Source: Micromonospora sp. CB01531 (GTDB lineage Bacteria > Actinomycetota > Actinomycetes > Mycobacteriales > Micromonosporaceae). Taken from it: a stretch of DNA of 64,000 bases. Positions within the stretch are counted from its first letter, which is position 1, and the number at the start of each line of letters is the position of its first letter. Shown here piece by piece: positions 7,658 through 15,721 of this stretch. The position numbers and the translations under genes are program-made. The stretch covers positions 108,307-172,306 of the forward strand of contig NZ_LWLS01000056.1 of NCBI RefSeq assembly GCF_001905095.1, read 5' to 3'. The notes beneath the pieces were generated by a model. It was not told the origin of the DNA, made no database searches, and was given only the letters and a program-made list of their open reading frames with translations.

Positions 7658-8045
7658 CTGGCTGCTCGCCCTGGCCACCGCGATCGCGCTGCTGCTCGCC
7701 TCGTGGGCGCTGCTGATCCTGCTGGCCCGCCGGCTTCCACCGGGCACCCTGCGCGACCTCGCCGCCTTCATCCCCGACTGCGTCACCACCGTCCGACGAC
7801 TCCGCAAGGACCCGCGGGTTCCCCGCCGGGCGAAGATCGCCGTGCTGATCGCCGGGCTCTGGGTGGCCAGCCCCATCGACCTCATTCCCGAGTTCCTGCC
7901 CGTCATCGGCCCCCTCGACGACATCGTCGTCGTCGCCCTGGCCCTGCGCTACGCCGGCCGGCATGTCCCCCGCGACGTGCTCCTGGCCGCCTGGCCCGGC
8001 GAACCACGACTCATCGAACGACTTCTCGGCCAGCCGTCAGCCTGA
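7650..8045 (+). CDS. YkvA/DUF1232 membrane protein
   Basis: The product is 131 aa and begins within the end of chrB. An N-terminal helix (residues about 3-25) anchors it. The DUF1232 core follows: RRAKIAVLIAGLWVASPIDLIPEFLPVIGPLDDIVVV, with the hallmark SPIDLIPEFLP-x-G-x-LDD. Function is unknown. Family members often sit near stress or metal genes. Its 3' end overlaps the convergent membrane-protein gene by 9 nt. Confidence 0.82.
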   Translation: MRDWLLALATAIALLLASWALLILLARRLPPGTLRDLAAFIPDCVTTVRRLRKDPRVPRRAKIAVLIAGLWVASPIDLIPEFLPVIGPLDDIVVVALALRYAGRHVPRDVLLAAWPGEPRLIERLLGQPSA

Positions 8046-9014
8046 CCCGGACCAGTCCTTCACGACTCGCCACACGAGCCCGCGCTGCCGGCGGCCCAAC
8101 ACGCGAGCGAGGCCAGCCGGAGAAGTTGATGTGCCGGCATCGGGCCTCGGGGGTGACGGAACCGTCAGTGGGCTGCGTGGCGAGGATGGAGAGTCCGCCC
8201 GCACGGCCACTGCCCGCCGCCCCCAGCGCGTTCGGCCCCAGGGCTTGACGACCGACAGCACGGTCGAGATCCACAGCGCGACAGTGAAGCTGCCCAGGCA
8301 GGCCGTCAGTGCGATGCCGGTGGCACCGGGCTGGCCGGCCGGATCGATGGTACGAAGGGCGAGTTCGTCGGCCAGCGCGCTCTCGACGGTGCCGGCAACC
8401 AGCGGGATGCTCACCGCGATGGCGAACTTGGTCAACACCCACCGGTACCGGACGAGCCCCCACTTAGTGCCGAGCGACACGACCAGGCCCGTGATGATCG
8501 ACAGCGCCATCGACGGAATCGCGACGGCCAGCTCGATCACATGCAACACCTCGTACGCGCCGTGTCGCATGGCGTGGGAGTCCGCGGCCCAACCGATGAC
8601 GGCCAGGGCGGTCATCGTCAGCGCGACGCCGAGCCACCCCACACTGAACCCCACGTGCAGGGTCAACCAGACCCGGCGGGCCCGCGGCGACAGCAGCGGG
8701 AAGCGCGGCCTGCATCGGGCGAGGATCACTAGCGAGAGCAGGATGCCGACAAGCGCGACCGACTCGGCGATGCTGAAGACGAACTGCAGCGGCGCCAGCG
8801 CCAGGTGCAGCCCGATCGCCAGCCGACGGCCCAGGCGGTGCCACCGCAGCGCGGCGACGACGGAGAGGATCGCCCCGACGCCATATCCGACGAGCGCCAT
8901 CAGTCGGAAGACGCTCATGTCCGAGCCGTGGAGGAGCAATCCGATGTTCAGGGTGGCGAAGGCGACGAAGGCCCATTGCAGCGGGCGGGCGAGATCGCGG
9001 TATCTGGGTTCCAT
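8037..9014 (-). CDS. polytopic membrane protein, unknown function
   Basis: The product is 325 aa from the ATG at 9014, where MEPRYRDLARPLQW starts the first helix. It has about eight hydrophobic segments between residues 10 and 260. The central part (LTLHVGFSVGWLGVALTMTA) vaguely resembles DUF2269-type membrane proteins. A charged, Ser/Pro-rich tail of about 60 residues follows. No catalytic motif is seen. It is divergent from the broken kinase/response regulator pair and could be that system's target, but this is only positional. Confidence 0.6.
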   Translation of the reverse strand: MEPRYRDLARPLQWAFVAFATLNIGLLLHGSDMSVFRLMALVGYGVGAILSVVAALRWHRLGRRLAIGLHLALAPLQFVFSIAESVALVGILLSLVILARCRPRFPLLSPRARRVWLTLHVGFSVGWLGVALTMTALAVIGWAADSHAMRHGAYEVLHVIELAVAIPSMALSIITGLVVSLGTKWGLVRYRWVLTKFAIAVSIPLVAGTVESALADELALRTIDPAGQPGATGIALTACLGSFTVALWISTVLSVVKPWGRTRWGRRAVAVRADSPSSPRSPLTVPSPPRPDAGTSTSPAGLARVLGRRQRGLVWRVVKDWSGSG

Positions 9015-9156
9015 GCCCCCGACGCTAGGTTTTGGCTGATCAGGTCGGCATCGCGCGATGTGCCCGGAGTCGCGCACCCATGGTCGACGGCCTCCCCAGC
9101 GGGGACACACCTTTCGACTACATCGATCGGCGGAAGCCCGAATCGGCTGTCCTGGA

Positions 9157-9162
9157 TAGACT
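9157..9162 (+). promoter_or_regulatory. -10 element of the kinase/response-regulator genes
   Basis: TAGACT lies 6 nt before the ATG at 9169, and there is no Shine-Dalgarno. This fits a leaderless transcript. No convincing -35 was found. Confidence 0.45.
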
Positions 9163-9168
9163 CAGGCG

Positions 9169-9704
9169 ATGGTCATCCGCCGGGCCCCATGGCTGCGTCC
9201 GGGCCGGGCGGTGGACGGCGTGCTCGCCACGGCGTGTGTCCTACCAGGGGTGTGGCAAGACCTGCAGTCCGGCCTGTTCAACGGCTCCCCGATCGTCAAT
9301 CGCCCGGCACCGCTGGGGATCACGGTGGCGTTGGGGTTGGCCACCGGCGTAGCCGTGTTCGACCGCCGGAGCCGACCGCTACTGCTGTACGCCGGTGCCG
9401 TGGCGTGCTGGCTCGTCGCGGGCGCCTGGCCGGCCGTGCCCGTGGCGCAATACGCGGTGGGGGCATACCTCCGATCGCTGCGGCTACGGGTGGTGCTCTC
9501 CGTCGTGATGGTGGCGGCGGTGTCGATGCCGATGTGGCTTGCGTACGGTGCCGACGCCAGCCTTCCGATCAGTCTGGCCATGTGCATCCTGCCGGCCCTG
9601 GCCGGCCTGTTCGTGGCCTCGCGGCGAGCGCAGGAGCAGCTGCTCGTCGACCAGGCGCGCGCCGAGGAGCGGTCGCGAGGGAGGCATGGGAGGTGGAGCG
9701 GTGA
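9169..9704 (+). pseudogene. two-component sensor kinase remnant, catalytic core deleted
   Basis: The first about 165 codons encode the membrane sensor half of a NarL-partner histidine kinase: several helices, then RRAQEQLLVDQARAEERSR, the usual run-in to the H-box. The expected ARE-x-HD phospho-acceptor block and the whole HATPase domain are absent. From about 9680 the reading frame is wrong, and the frame that overlaps the response-regulator start ends EAWEVER-stop at 9704. The simplest reading is an internal deletion of about 200 codons that kept the first half and the last eight codons. Read as is, the ORF runs on as junk to 9774. Confidence 0.75.
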
Positions 9705-10351
9705 TCCGCCTGCTGGTCGTCGACGACGAATGGCTGGTCCGGGCCGCGCTGCTGACCATCTTTTCGGCCTATGACGACATCGAGGTCGTCGGCGAGGCCG
9801 AGGACGGCGACCAGGCGGTCCGCGAGGCACGAATCCACCAGCCGGACGTGGTGTTGATGGACATCCGAATGCCGCGCGCCGACGGCCTCGCCGCCGCCGC
9901 GGCGCTCGCCCGCTTCCCGGACCCGCCGAAGGTCGTCGTGCTGACCACGTTCGAACTGGACGAGTACGTGGAGACGGCGCTGCGCCACGGCGCGGTGGGC
10001 TTTCTGCTCAAGGACGCCACCGCAGACCAGATGGCCGCAGCGATACGCAGCGCCGCCGCAGGCGAGGCGATGCTGTCGCCCCGGGTCACCCGCCGCCTGT
10101 TGCACCGTTTCGCGGAACCGAGCAGCCCACACCGGCGCGACGCGCTGCGCCGCATCGACGTCCTCACAGACCGGGAACGGGACGTTCTGGCCGCCGTCGG
10201 CGAAGGGTTGTCGAACGGTGACATCGGTAAGCGACTGCACCTCAGTGAGGCCACCGTAAAGAGCCACGTCAGCCGGGTGCTGGCCAAGCTGCAACTGACA
10301 AACCGGGTCCAGGCGGCGATCCTGGCGCACCACGCTGGCCTGGTGCGCTGA
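9701..10351 (+). CDS. NarL/FixJ-family response regulator
   Basis: The product is 216 aa with a GTG start, preceded by GGAGGTGG and overlapping the kinase remnant's stop (GTGA). The receiver domain starts VIRLLVVDDEWLVRAALL. The phospho-acceptor Asp is in DVVLMDIRMPRADG at about residue 53, the switch Thr in VVVLTTF and the Lys in FLLKDAT. The C-terminal LuxR-type HTH is complete: LTDRERDVLAAVGEGLSNGDIGKRL, then SEATVKSHVSRVLAKLQL. It is intact, but its kinase is truncated. It may be unphosphorylated, cross-talk with another kinase, or act constitutively. Confidence 0.9.
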   Translation: MIRLLVVDDEWLVRAALLTIFSAYDDIEVVGEAEDGDQAVREARIHQPDVVLMDIRMPRADGLAAAAALARFPDPPKVVVLTTFELDEYVETALRHGAVGFLLKDATADQMAAAIRSAAAGEAMLSPRVTRRLLHRFAEPSSPHRRDALRRIDVLTDRERDVLAAVGEGLSNGDIGKRLHLSEATVKSHVSRVLAKLQLTNRVQAAILAHHAGLVR

Positions 10352-10377
10352 CCGCACCCGACGCCGGCACGTTGCCG

Positions 10378-10893
10378 TCAGAAGGGCTCGACCCCGAAGC
10401 GGGTTGCCCTGGTGTAGACCGGCCCGCGCCCGGTCTCGTTTCCGTCGATGTCGAGGCCTCGCCACGTACCGACGCTGGTCAGCGTGTCACCGTTCACATG
10501 AGCCTCGTGCTTTGCCTGGACCTCCCCGTGGTATCGATGTGGCGGCCCGGTCAGATCCTCCGGCAGCACCTGCCACAGGGCGAACCTTACGGTACTCCGT
10601 CCGGCGGCCACCCAACGGCCGGTCGCGATGTGGACACCGTCGGCGAACGACAGGAAGAAGCCGCCCGGGAGGAAGGTGAACAGCCCCACTTCGACCTCGT
10701 GCGGCAGCGTCACCAGGCCGCGCCAGGTGCCGACGACCGGGTGGTGGCCCGGCGGGTGGACGGATGGCCGTTCGTCGGCGACAGCCGCGTCAGTGATGCC
10801 CAGCGCTCCGCCGATGGCCAGCGCCCCAACGCCGGCGGTCATGCCGGCCGTACGCCGGAGGAGGTGCCTTCGGTCAAAATCGTTACCAGTCAT
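10378..10893 (-). CDS. Tat-exported small protein, unknown function
   Basis: The product is 171 aa. The ATG at 10893 has TAGCGT 7 nt upstream and no Shine-Dalgarno. Residues 1-45 form a twin-arginine signal (FDRRHLLRRTAG, then a hydrophobic run GVGALAIGGALG). The mature part of about 125 residues is a single beta-rich domain starting VVGTWRGLVTLP, and a second GTWRGLDIDG appears near the end. It resembles lipocalin-like or cyclase-barrel folds in layout only, and no family is firmly recognised. It converges on the response regulator with a 26-nt gap. Confidence 0.65.
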   Translation of the reverse strand: MTGNDFDRRHLLRRTAGMTAGVGALAIGGALGITDAAVADERPSVHPPGHHPVVGTWRGLVTLPHEVEVGLFTFLPGGFFLSFADGVHIATGRWVAAGRSTVRFALWQVLPEDLTGPPHRYHGEVQAKHEAHVNGDTLTSVGTWRGLDIDGNETGRGPVYTRATRFGVEPF

Positions 10894-10900
10894 GGGAACG

Positions 10901-10906
10901 ACGCTA
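10901..10906 (-). promoter_or_regulatory. -10 element of the Tat-exported protein gene
   Basis: TAGCGT (minus strand) sits 7 nt from the ATG, in the same leaderless arrangement seen elsewhere in the window. Confidence 0.4.
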
Positions 10907-11396
10907 GGCGGCATAGCGCAGTGGCACATCGCTCGCCGGGTGTCGCCGGATGCGACCAACGACGGCGCGTACGCCGGCCGCCTCCCCCGGTCGAATGAGC
11001 CGCCCGGCTGCCCTGGGGCACGGTCGACGTGAAACACAGGACGGGCAAGGCCGCGACTTGTGTGTCGAGGCAGCCAAACTTCAATTTTTCGATCGAGAGT
11101 GAACCGGGCGCACCCGGGACGCGTGCCTTCCGGTGGGGCCCGAGGTTCCGGCATGGGCTTCTCCGGCGACCTGTCGGTGAGGCGGTGGCCGACCTCGGGC
11201 CCGGCCGGGCGTCCAATGGTCGCGAAGCCTGGTCGTCACCAGCGGGTTCGTCCAGACGTAACGGCCCGCCCGCACCGCCGTTGGCCAAAGGGGGTCACTG
11301 CACCGAACGACACCATGCGGCGGCAGTCGGGCTTCGCGACCGGTCGACGTCGTCCGCGGAACAGTCTTCGCCACTCGGGCAAGAAGGGAACCTGGC
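10907..11396. other. gene-free stretch between divergent genes
   Basis: About 490 bases hold no ORF with convincing codon use. A locally AT-rich patch (AACTTCAATTTTTCGATC near 11079-11096) stands out in otherwise GC-rich DNA and may be promoter or old-insertion sequence. No repeats or RNA genes were recognised. Confidence 0.5.
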
Positions 11397-12953
11397 ATGC
11401 ACGCACGACCTCGTCGCACCGTCGTCCCACGTCGCCAGACCATGGAAGCACCGAATGGATCACCTGACGGCGGCGTGCCACCGGCACGCGCCCGCCGCCA
11501 ACCGCGAGCAATCATCGCCATGCTGGCCCTGGCCGCATCAGGACTGTCCATGACCGCGGTCGGTGCCCCAGCGAACGCCGAGCCGGGCGGACCGACGATG
11601 CTCGACCGGAAGCTGGCGGTGCGCACGGCCGCCACGGGGTTGGTCAGCCCCACCGGCCTTGCTTTCATCGGCAACGACGACATGTTCGTGCTCGAGAAGA
11701 CGACCGGGCGGGTCCAGCGCGTCGTCAACGGAGCCGTCACCAGCACGCCACTGGACCTCGCCGTCAATTCCGGCTCCGAGCGAGGCCTGCTCGGGATCGC
11801 CCTGCACCCGGACTTCCCGGCGAATTCTGGGGTATATCTGTACTGGACGGAGAGCACGACCGGCACGGACACCACCGTCCTCAGCGAAACCCCGCTGCTC
11901 GGCAATCGGATCGACCGGTTCGTGTGGAACGGCAGCACACTCACCTTCGACCGCAACCTGATCCGGATCCGCGCCCGTCAAGAGGACGCCGGCCAGCCCG
12001 CCCGCGCCAACCACAACGGCGGGGTGATCAGCTTCGGCCATGACGGGAAGCTGTATACCTTCACGGGCGACCTTGGTCGGCGTGGCCAGCTGCAAAACCT
12101 CACCTGCGGCCCGACCGCCGCCTGCCCGGGGCCGACCGTGCCCGACGACCAGTTCGGCGGGCCGGCACCGGACGACGCCCACCTCAGCGGCGTCGTCCTG
12201 CGCCTCAACGACGACGGCACGACGCCGACCGACAACCCCTTCTTCGGGCCCGGCGCGGCCATGGGCGGCGAGGTCGGCGCCACTGTGCAGAAGATCTTCT
12301 CGTACGGCCACCGCAACGGATTCGGCATGGCCGTCGATCCCGCCTCCGGAAGTGTGTGGATGCAGGAGAACGGCGACGACAGCTTCAGCGAGATCAACCG
12401 GCTCGAGCCGGGCATGAACGGCGGCTGGGTCCAGATCGCCGGGCCGGTGCAGCGGGTCGCCCAGTTCAAGGAGATCGAGACGACGTTCGGCGGGCGGAAC
12501 CTCCAGCAACTACGCTGGCCGCCGAGCAACATCGCGGACAGCCCGCAGGAGGCGCTCGGCAGGCTGTTCATGCTTCCCGGGGCGCACTACAGCGATCCCG
12601 AGTTCAGCTGGAGGTGGGAGGTCGCCCCTGGCGGAATGGGCTTCCTCAACAGCCGGGCGCTCGGGCCGGAGTTCCAGGGTGACCTGTTCATGGGTGCCGC
12701 GACGGCCGCCCTCAACGGGGGCTACCTCTTCCACTTCAACCTGACCGGCAACCGTCAGAAGATCGCCGTCGACGATCCTCGGCTGGAAGACCGGGTGGCG
12801 GACAACCTCGCCAAGCACGAGATCACGGAAAGCGAAAGCCTCCTGATCGGCCGGGACTTCGGCGTCGTCACGGACATCGAGACCAGCCCGGACGGCAATC
12901 TGGCCGTCCTTTCGCTGACCAACGGCGCGGTCTACACGATCTACCGGCGCTGA
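11397..12953 (+). CDS. secreted PQQ-type glucose/sorbosone dehydrogenase-like protein
   Basis: The product is 518 aa. A long basic N-terminus and a hydrophobic stretch (AIIAMLALAASGLSMTAVGAPANA) form a signal peptide ending near residue 62. The mature protein is a GSDH six-bladed propeller: GLVSPTGLAFIGNDDMFVLEKTTGRVQ, ERGLLGIALHPDFPANSGVYLYW, NHNGGVISFGHDGKLY, FSYGHRNGFGMAVDP and WMQENGDDSFSEINRL. The His/Arg/Asp positions that hold PQQ and the catalytic base in soluble glucose dehydrogenase appear kept. It would oxidise an extracellular sugar if PQQ is available; no PQQ genes are visible here. It is monocistronic. Confidence 0.82.
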   Translation: MHARPRRTVVPRRQTMEAPNGSPDGGVPPARARRQPRAIIAMLALAASGLSMTAVGAPANAEPGGPTMLDRKLAVRTAATGLVSPTGLAFIGNDDMFVLEKTTGRVQRVVNGAVTSTPLDLAVNSGSERGLLGIALHPDFPANSGVYLYWTESTTGTDTTVLSETPLLGNRIDRFVWNGSTLTFDRNLIRIRARQEDAGQPARANHNGGVISFGHDGKLYTFTGDLGRRGQLQNLTCGPTAACPGPTVPDDQFGGPAPDDAHLSGVVLRLNDDGTTPTDNPFFGPGAAMGGEVGATVQKIFSYGHRNGFGMAVDPASGSVWMQENGDDSFSEINRLEPGMNGGWVQIAGPVQRVAQFKEIETTFGGRNLQQLRWPPSNIADSPQEALGRLFMLPGAHYSDPEFSWRWEVAPGGMGFLNSRALGPEFQGDLFMGAATAALNGGYLFHFNLTGNRQKIAVDDPRLEDRVADNLAKHEITESESLLIGRDFGVVTDIETSPDGNLAVLSLTNGAVYTIYRR

Positions 12954-13085
12954 CGACCAGCAAATCCGACGGGGTGGCCCTCCTGTCCGACGTGCCGGAC
13001 GGGCGGGTCACCCTCTCGTCGTGCCGAGGCCTTCGACCTGGGCAAGAACGCGATCAAGGAAGTCGGCGCGCGGAACGCGGTTCGC

Positions 13086-14948
13086 TCATGCCCGCAACCG
13101 TCCCACCGCGAGCTTGAGCAGGCCGGGCAGTGCGGCATCGCGGCCCCTGGCGGCTGGGAGCAGGGCCACCTGTACGGTGCTGCCGTCGACGCGGGCGGCC
13201 GCCGCCGGCCCGCGGGTGAACGCGGCGTCGCCGACGCCGGGCAGTGGTGTTCCCTGGCCCGCCGTCCGCCACGCCATCGAGCCGAGCACACCGTGCGCCG
13301 TGACCAGCATGAGGATCGGGCCCTCCGGAGCGGAGAACTCGATGATCCCGCCCGGTCCCATCATCGCCCTGGCGGTGACCGGCGACGGCCACTGCAGGGC
13401 GCTGGCGACCTCCTCGGCTTGCAGCAGCGAGCCGTTGCGGATCAAGGCCGGGGCTGCGCCGCCGCCCTGGCGGGGCCGGTCGAGCGCGGCGAGCACCAGG
13501 TTGTCGGTCGGTACCTCCGGCTGAGGACCGTGTCCACTTCCCCGCTCAACGACGCCTATCGCCGTGACGCGCCGGGACCACGGCCGGACGGTCAGCTGGA
13601 TCGTGTCGCCGGTCGCGCAACTGTTCGCCAGCGCCAGCGGCAACCCCCACGCCACGGTGCGGTCGCTGGTGCCGTCATCGACTGCGAGGTAGTACAGGAT
13701 CGGCTGTGGGCTGCTGTCGTCGCTGCTGGAGTTCTGCGTCCGCCACAGGTCGATCCAGAGGACCTGACCGGTGATCGTCTTCGGTGTGGCGAGGTCGATG
13801 ATCGTACGCACGACGGTGTAGCAGCCGTTGACGACAAGCAGCGCACCGGTGACGGTGATCAGGGCCGAGGTGAGGCCGGCGAACGAGGCGAAGGCGCTGG
13901 CCGACACCGCGTCGATCTGCATCGCGATGTCCACGACGATGTGACCATAGCGGGCGATGGCGTAGCCGATGACGGCCAGCAGGACGCCGCGGAACAGCAG
14001 CCTCGGTACGGTCTCCCCGTACCGTCCGCTGCGCGGATACCGCACCCGTACCCGGTGCCAGGAGCCGCCGAACGTGGACCAGACCCGGGTGCGGTCGCCC
14101 ATGCCCATGTCGATGACGGTGCTCGCCGTGCGGGTCGCCCCGAGCGCGGCGCCATAGGCGAGGTAGCGATCCCAGAGCCCAACGGCGGCCGGGGGCAGAT
14201 CGGCGAACGCCTCGTGCCCGCGCAGCCATTCACGCACGCCCATCCATCGGCTCGCGGCCTGCCGTCCCGGGGCGGTGTCCCGCTCCCCGTTGTAGCGGCC
14301 GGCGAACGCCGCCAGCAACGCGAAGCTGATCACGTACGCCCCGATGGTCGCCCCGATGTCGTTGCCGCGCTTGTCCGGCGTACGGATGGCGAAATGACCG
14401 AAGCCGTAGGTGATCCCGGCCGCGGCGACAGCGGCCACGATCACCAGGAGGACGACGATCGCCGGACCGAAGCGGCGGCGCGACAGGCCGCGCGCCCGAC
14501 TGTCGGCGACGACCTCCCTGCGCAGCGCCTTCCACCAGGACTTCGCCGCCTTCTCGTCGCGGAACGTCATCGCGGTCAGGGGCACCACGCCGTCCACGGC
14601 CAGCTTCACGACGCGCTCGTAGACCCGCTTCTCGTACGCGGTCAGCCCCGTCGGGACGGTGCCCGTCAGGTGGACCGTCGTGTGGTGCGGGTCGTTGTCG
14701 GGCTGGCGGAATTCGAGGTAGCCGCGGGCACCCAGATCCAGCAGCGTCGCCTCGGCGGCATCCTCGGTGACCTGCCAGCCGGTGCCGAGCAGGCTCGCCA
14801 CGGCGGGCGGCTCCTCGGGCAGATCCGGCGAGGGCAGCGCGGCGTGGATGCCGCGCGGGCTGGTGATCGACAGCATCAACGCGTACGCGCCGAAGAAGAG
14901 CGCGAGGGACGCGCCGACGGCACCCAGCTCGAGGACGGCGGGGCTCAT
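13086..14948 (-). CDS. DUF2207 membrane protein (YciQ-like C-terminal part)
   Basis: The product is 620 aa. The first helix is at residues 6-28. Then comes the DUF2207 cytoplasmic wing domain (EPPAVASLLGTGWQVTEDAAEATLLDLGARGYLEF and YEKRVYERVVKL). Two helices at about 165-230 and two more at about 325-375 follow. A soluble C-terminal region with a YYLAVDDG-type beta domain ends the protein. The N-terminal extracytoplasmic part of full-length DUF2207 proteins is missing. It follows lemA by 3 nt, the usual LemA/DUF2207 pairing. Function is unknown; a joint envelope role is inferred. Confidence 0.75.
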   Translation of the reverse strand: MSPAVLELGAVGASLALFFGAYALMLSITSPRGIHAALPSPDLPEEPPAVASLLGTGWQVTEDAAEATLLDLGARGYLEFRQPDNDPHHTTVHLTGTVPTGLTAYEKRVYERVVKLAVDGVVPLTAMTFRDEKAAKSWWKALRREVVADSRARGLSRRRFGPAIVVLLVIVAAVAAAGITYGFGHFAIRTPDKRGNDIGATIGAYVISFALLAAFAGRYNGERDTAPGRQAASRWMGVREWLRGHEAFADLPPAAVGLWDRYLAYGAALGATRTASTVIDMGMGDRTRVWSTFGGSWHRVRVRYPRSGRYGETVPRLLFRGVLLAVIGYAIARYGHIVVDIAMQIDAVSASAFASFAGLTSALITVTGALLVVNGCYTVVRTIIDLATPKTITGQVLWIDLWRTQNSSSDDSSPQPILYYLAVDDGTSDRTVAWGLPLALANSCATGDTIQLTVRPWSRRVTAIGVVERGSGHGPQPEVPTDNLVLAALDRPRQGGGAAPALIRNGSLLQAEEVASALQWPSPVTARAMMGPGGIIEFSAPEGPILMLVTAHGVLGSMAWRTAGQGTPLPGVGDAAFTRGPAAAARVDGSTVQVALLPAARGRDAALPGLLKLAVGRLRA

Positions 14949-14951
14949 GGC

Positions 14952-15533
14952 TTAGAACCGCACCTGCACCGGGCCGCGCTCACCCTCGGCCGTCTCGAAG
15001 AACTCCCGCGCCCTGAACCCGGCGAGGCCGGCGATCAGCATGGTCGGGAAGGTCTGCCCGGCGTTGTTGTGCGTCTGGACGGCCGAGTTGTAGAACTGCC
15101 GCGCGTACGCGATCTTGTTCTCGGTCGTGGCGAGCTCGGCCTGCAGGGCGGCGAAGTTCTGGCTGGCTTTGAGGTCCGGGTACGCCTCCGCGACGGCGAA
15201 GAGCCGGCCGAGGCTCTGGGTGAGCGCGTTCTCCGCCTGGGCCCGCGCGGCCGGTTCGGCGCCCGCCGCCGCGACCACCCCGGTACGCGCCGCGGTCACC
15301 GCCGCGAGCGTGGCGCTCTCGTGCGCGGCATAGCCCTTGACGGTCTCCACCAGGTTCGGGATCAGGTCCGCACGCCGCTTGAGCTGCACATCGATCTGCG
15401 CCCACGAAGCGGCGACCTGATTGCGCAGTCGCACGAGGCGGTTGTAGGTCATGATCAGCCACGCGAGTACGCCGACGACCAGCAGGCACAACAGCCCGCC
15501 CATGATCGCAATGAGTCCGCCCGTCTCCGCCAC
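14952..15533 (-). CDS. lemA: LemA family membrane protein
   Basis: The product is 193 aa. The GTG at 15533 is chosen because GAAGGGAG lies 5 nt upstream; upstream ATGs lack this. One N-terminal helix (GGLIAIMGGLLCLLVVGVLAWL) is followed by the LemA helical bundle: YNRLVRLRNQVAASWAQIDVQLKRRADLIPNLVETVKGYA, then ENALTQSLGRLFAVAEAYPDLKA, ELATTENKIAYARQFYN, and a closing FFE. LemA proteins are inner-membrane proteins of unclear function. The gene is the first of a two-gene operon with the DUF2207 protein. Confidence 0.9.
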   Translation of the reverse strand: MAETGGLIAIMGGLLCLLVVGVLAWLIMTYNRLVRLRNQVAASWAQIDVQLKRRADLIPNLVETVKGYAAHESATLAAVTAARTGVVAAAGAEPAARAQAENALTQSLGRLFAVAEAYPDLKASQNFAALQAELATTENKIAYARQFYNSAVQTHNNAGQTFPTMLIAGLAGFRAREFFETAEGERGPVQVRF

Positions 15534-15660
15534 GGGGACTCCCTTCCACGAAGGTCCATGGGACATCGCCGGGAGTGTGACATCCCCGCGCAACCGCGGC
15601 ATCGAACGTTCGGTGTGATGGACGGCCGTCTTCCGGCCACAATGGCTCGCCTCAGCCGGT

Positions 15661-15691
15661 CCGGGCCGCCGCGGAGATGGCGGCGGCCCGG
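15661..15691 (-). terminator. hairpin after the S8 protease gene
   Basis: A perfect 10-bp GC stem (CCGGGCCGCC / GGCGGCCCGG) with an 11-nt loop lies 31 nt past the protease stop and before lemA. It separates the two transcripts. Confidence 0.7.
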
Positions 15692-15721
15692 CTGGCCATC
15701 ATGCGCTGAGCGCAGTCACGG

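Noticed and set aside
9705..9774. Last 24 residues of the sensor-kinase ORF
   Set aside because: They are an out-of-frame reading of the response-regulator start and not part of the kinase.
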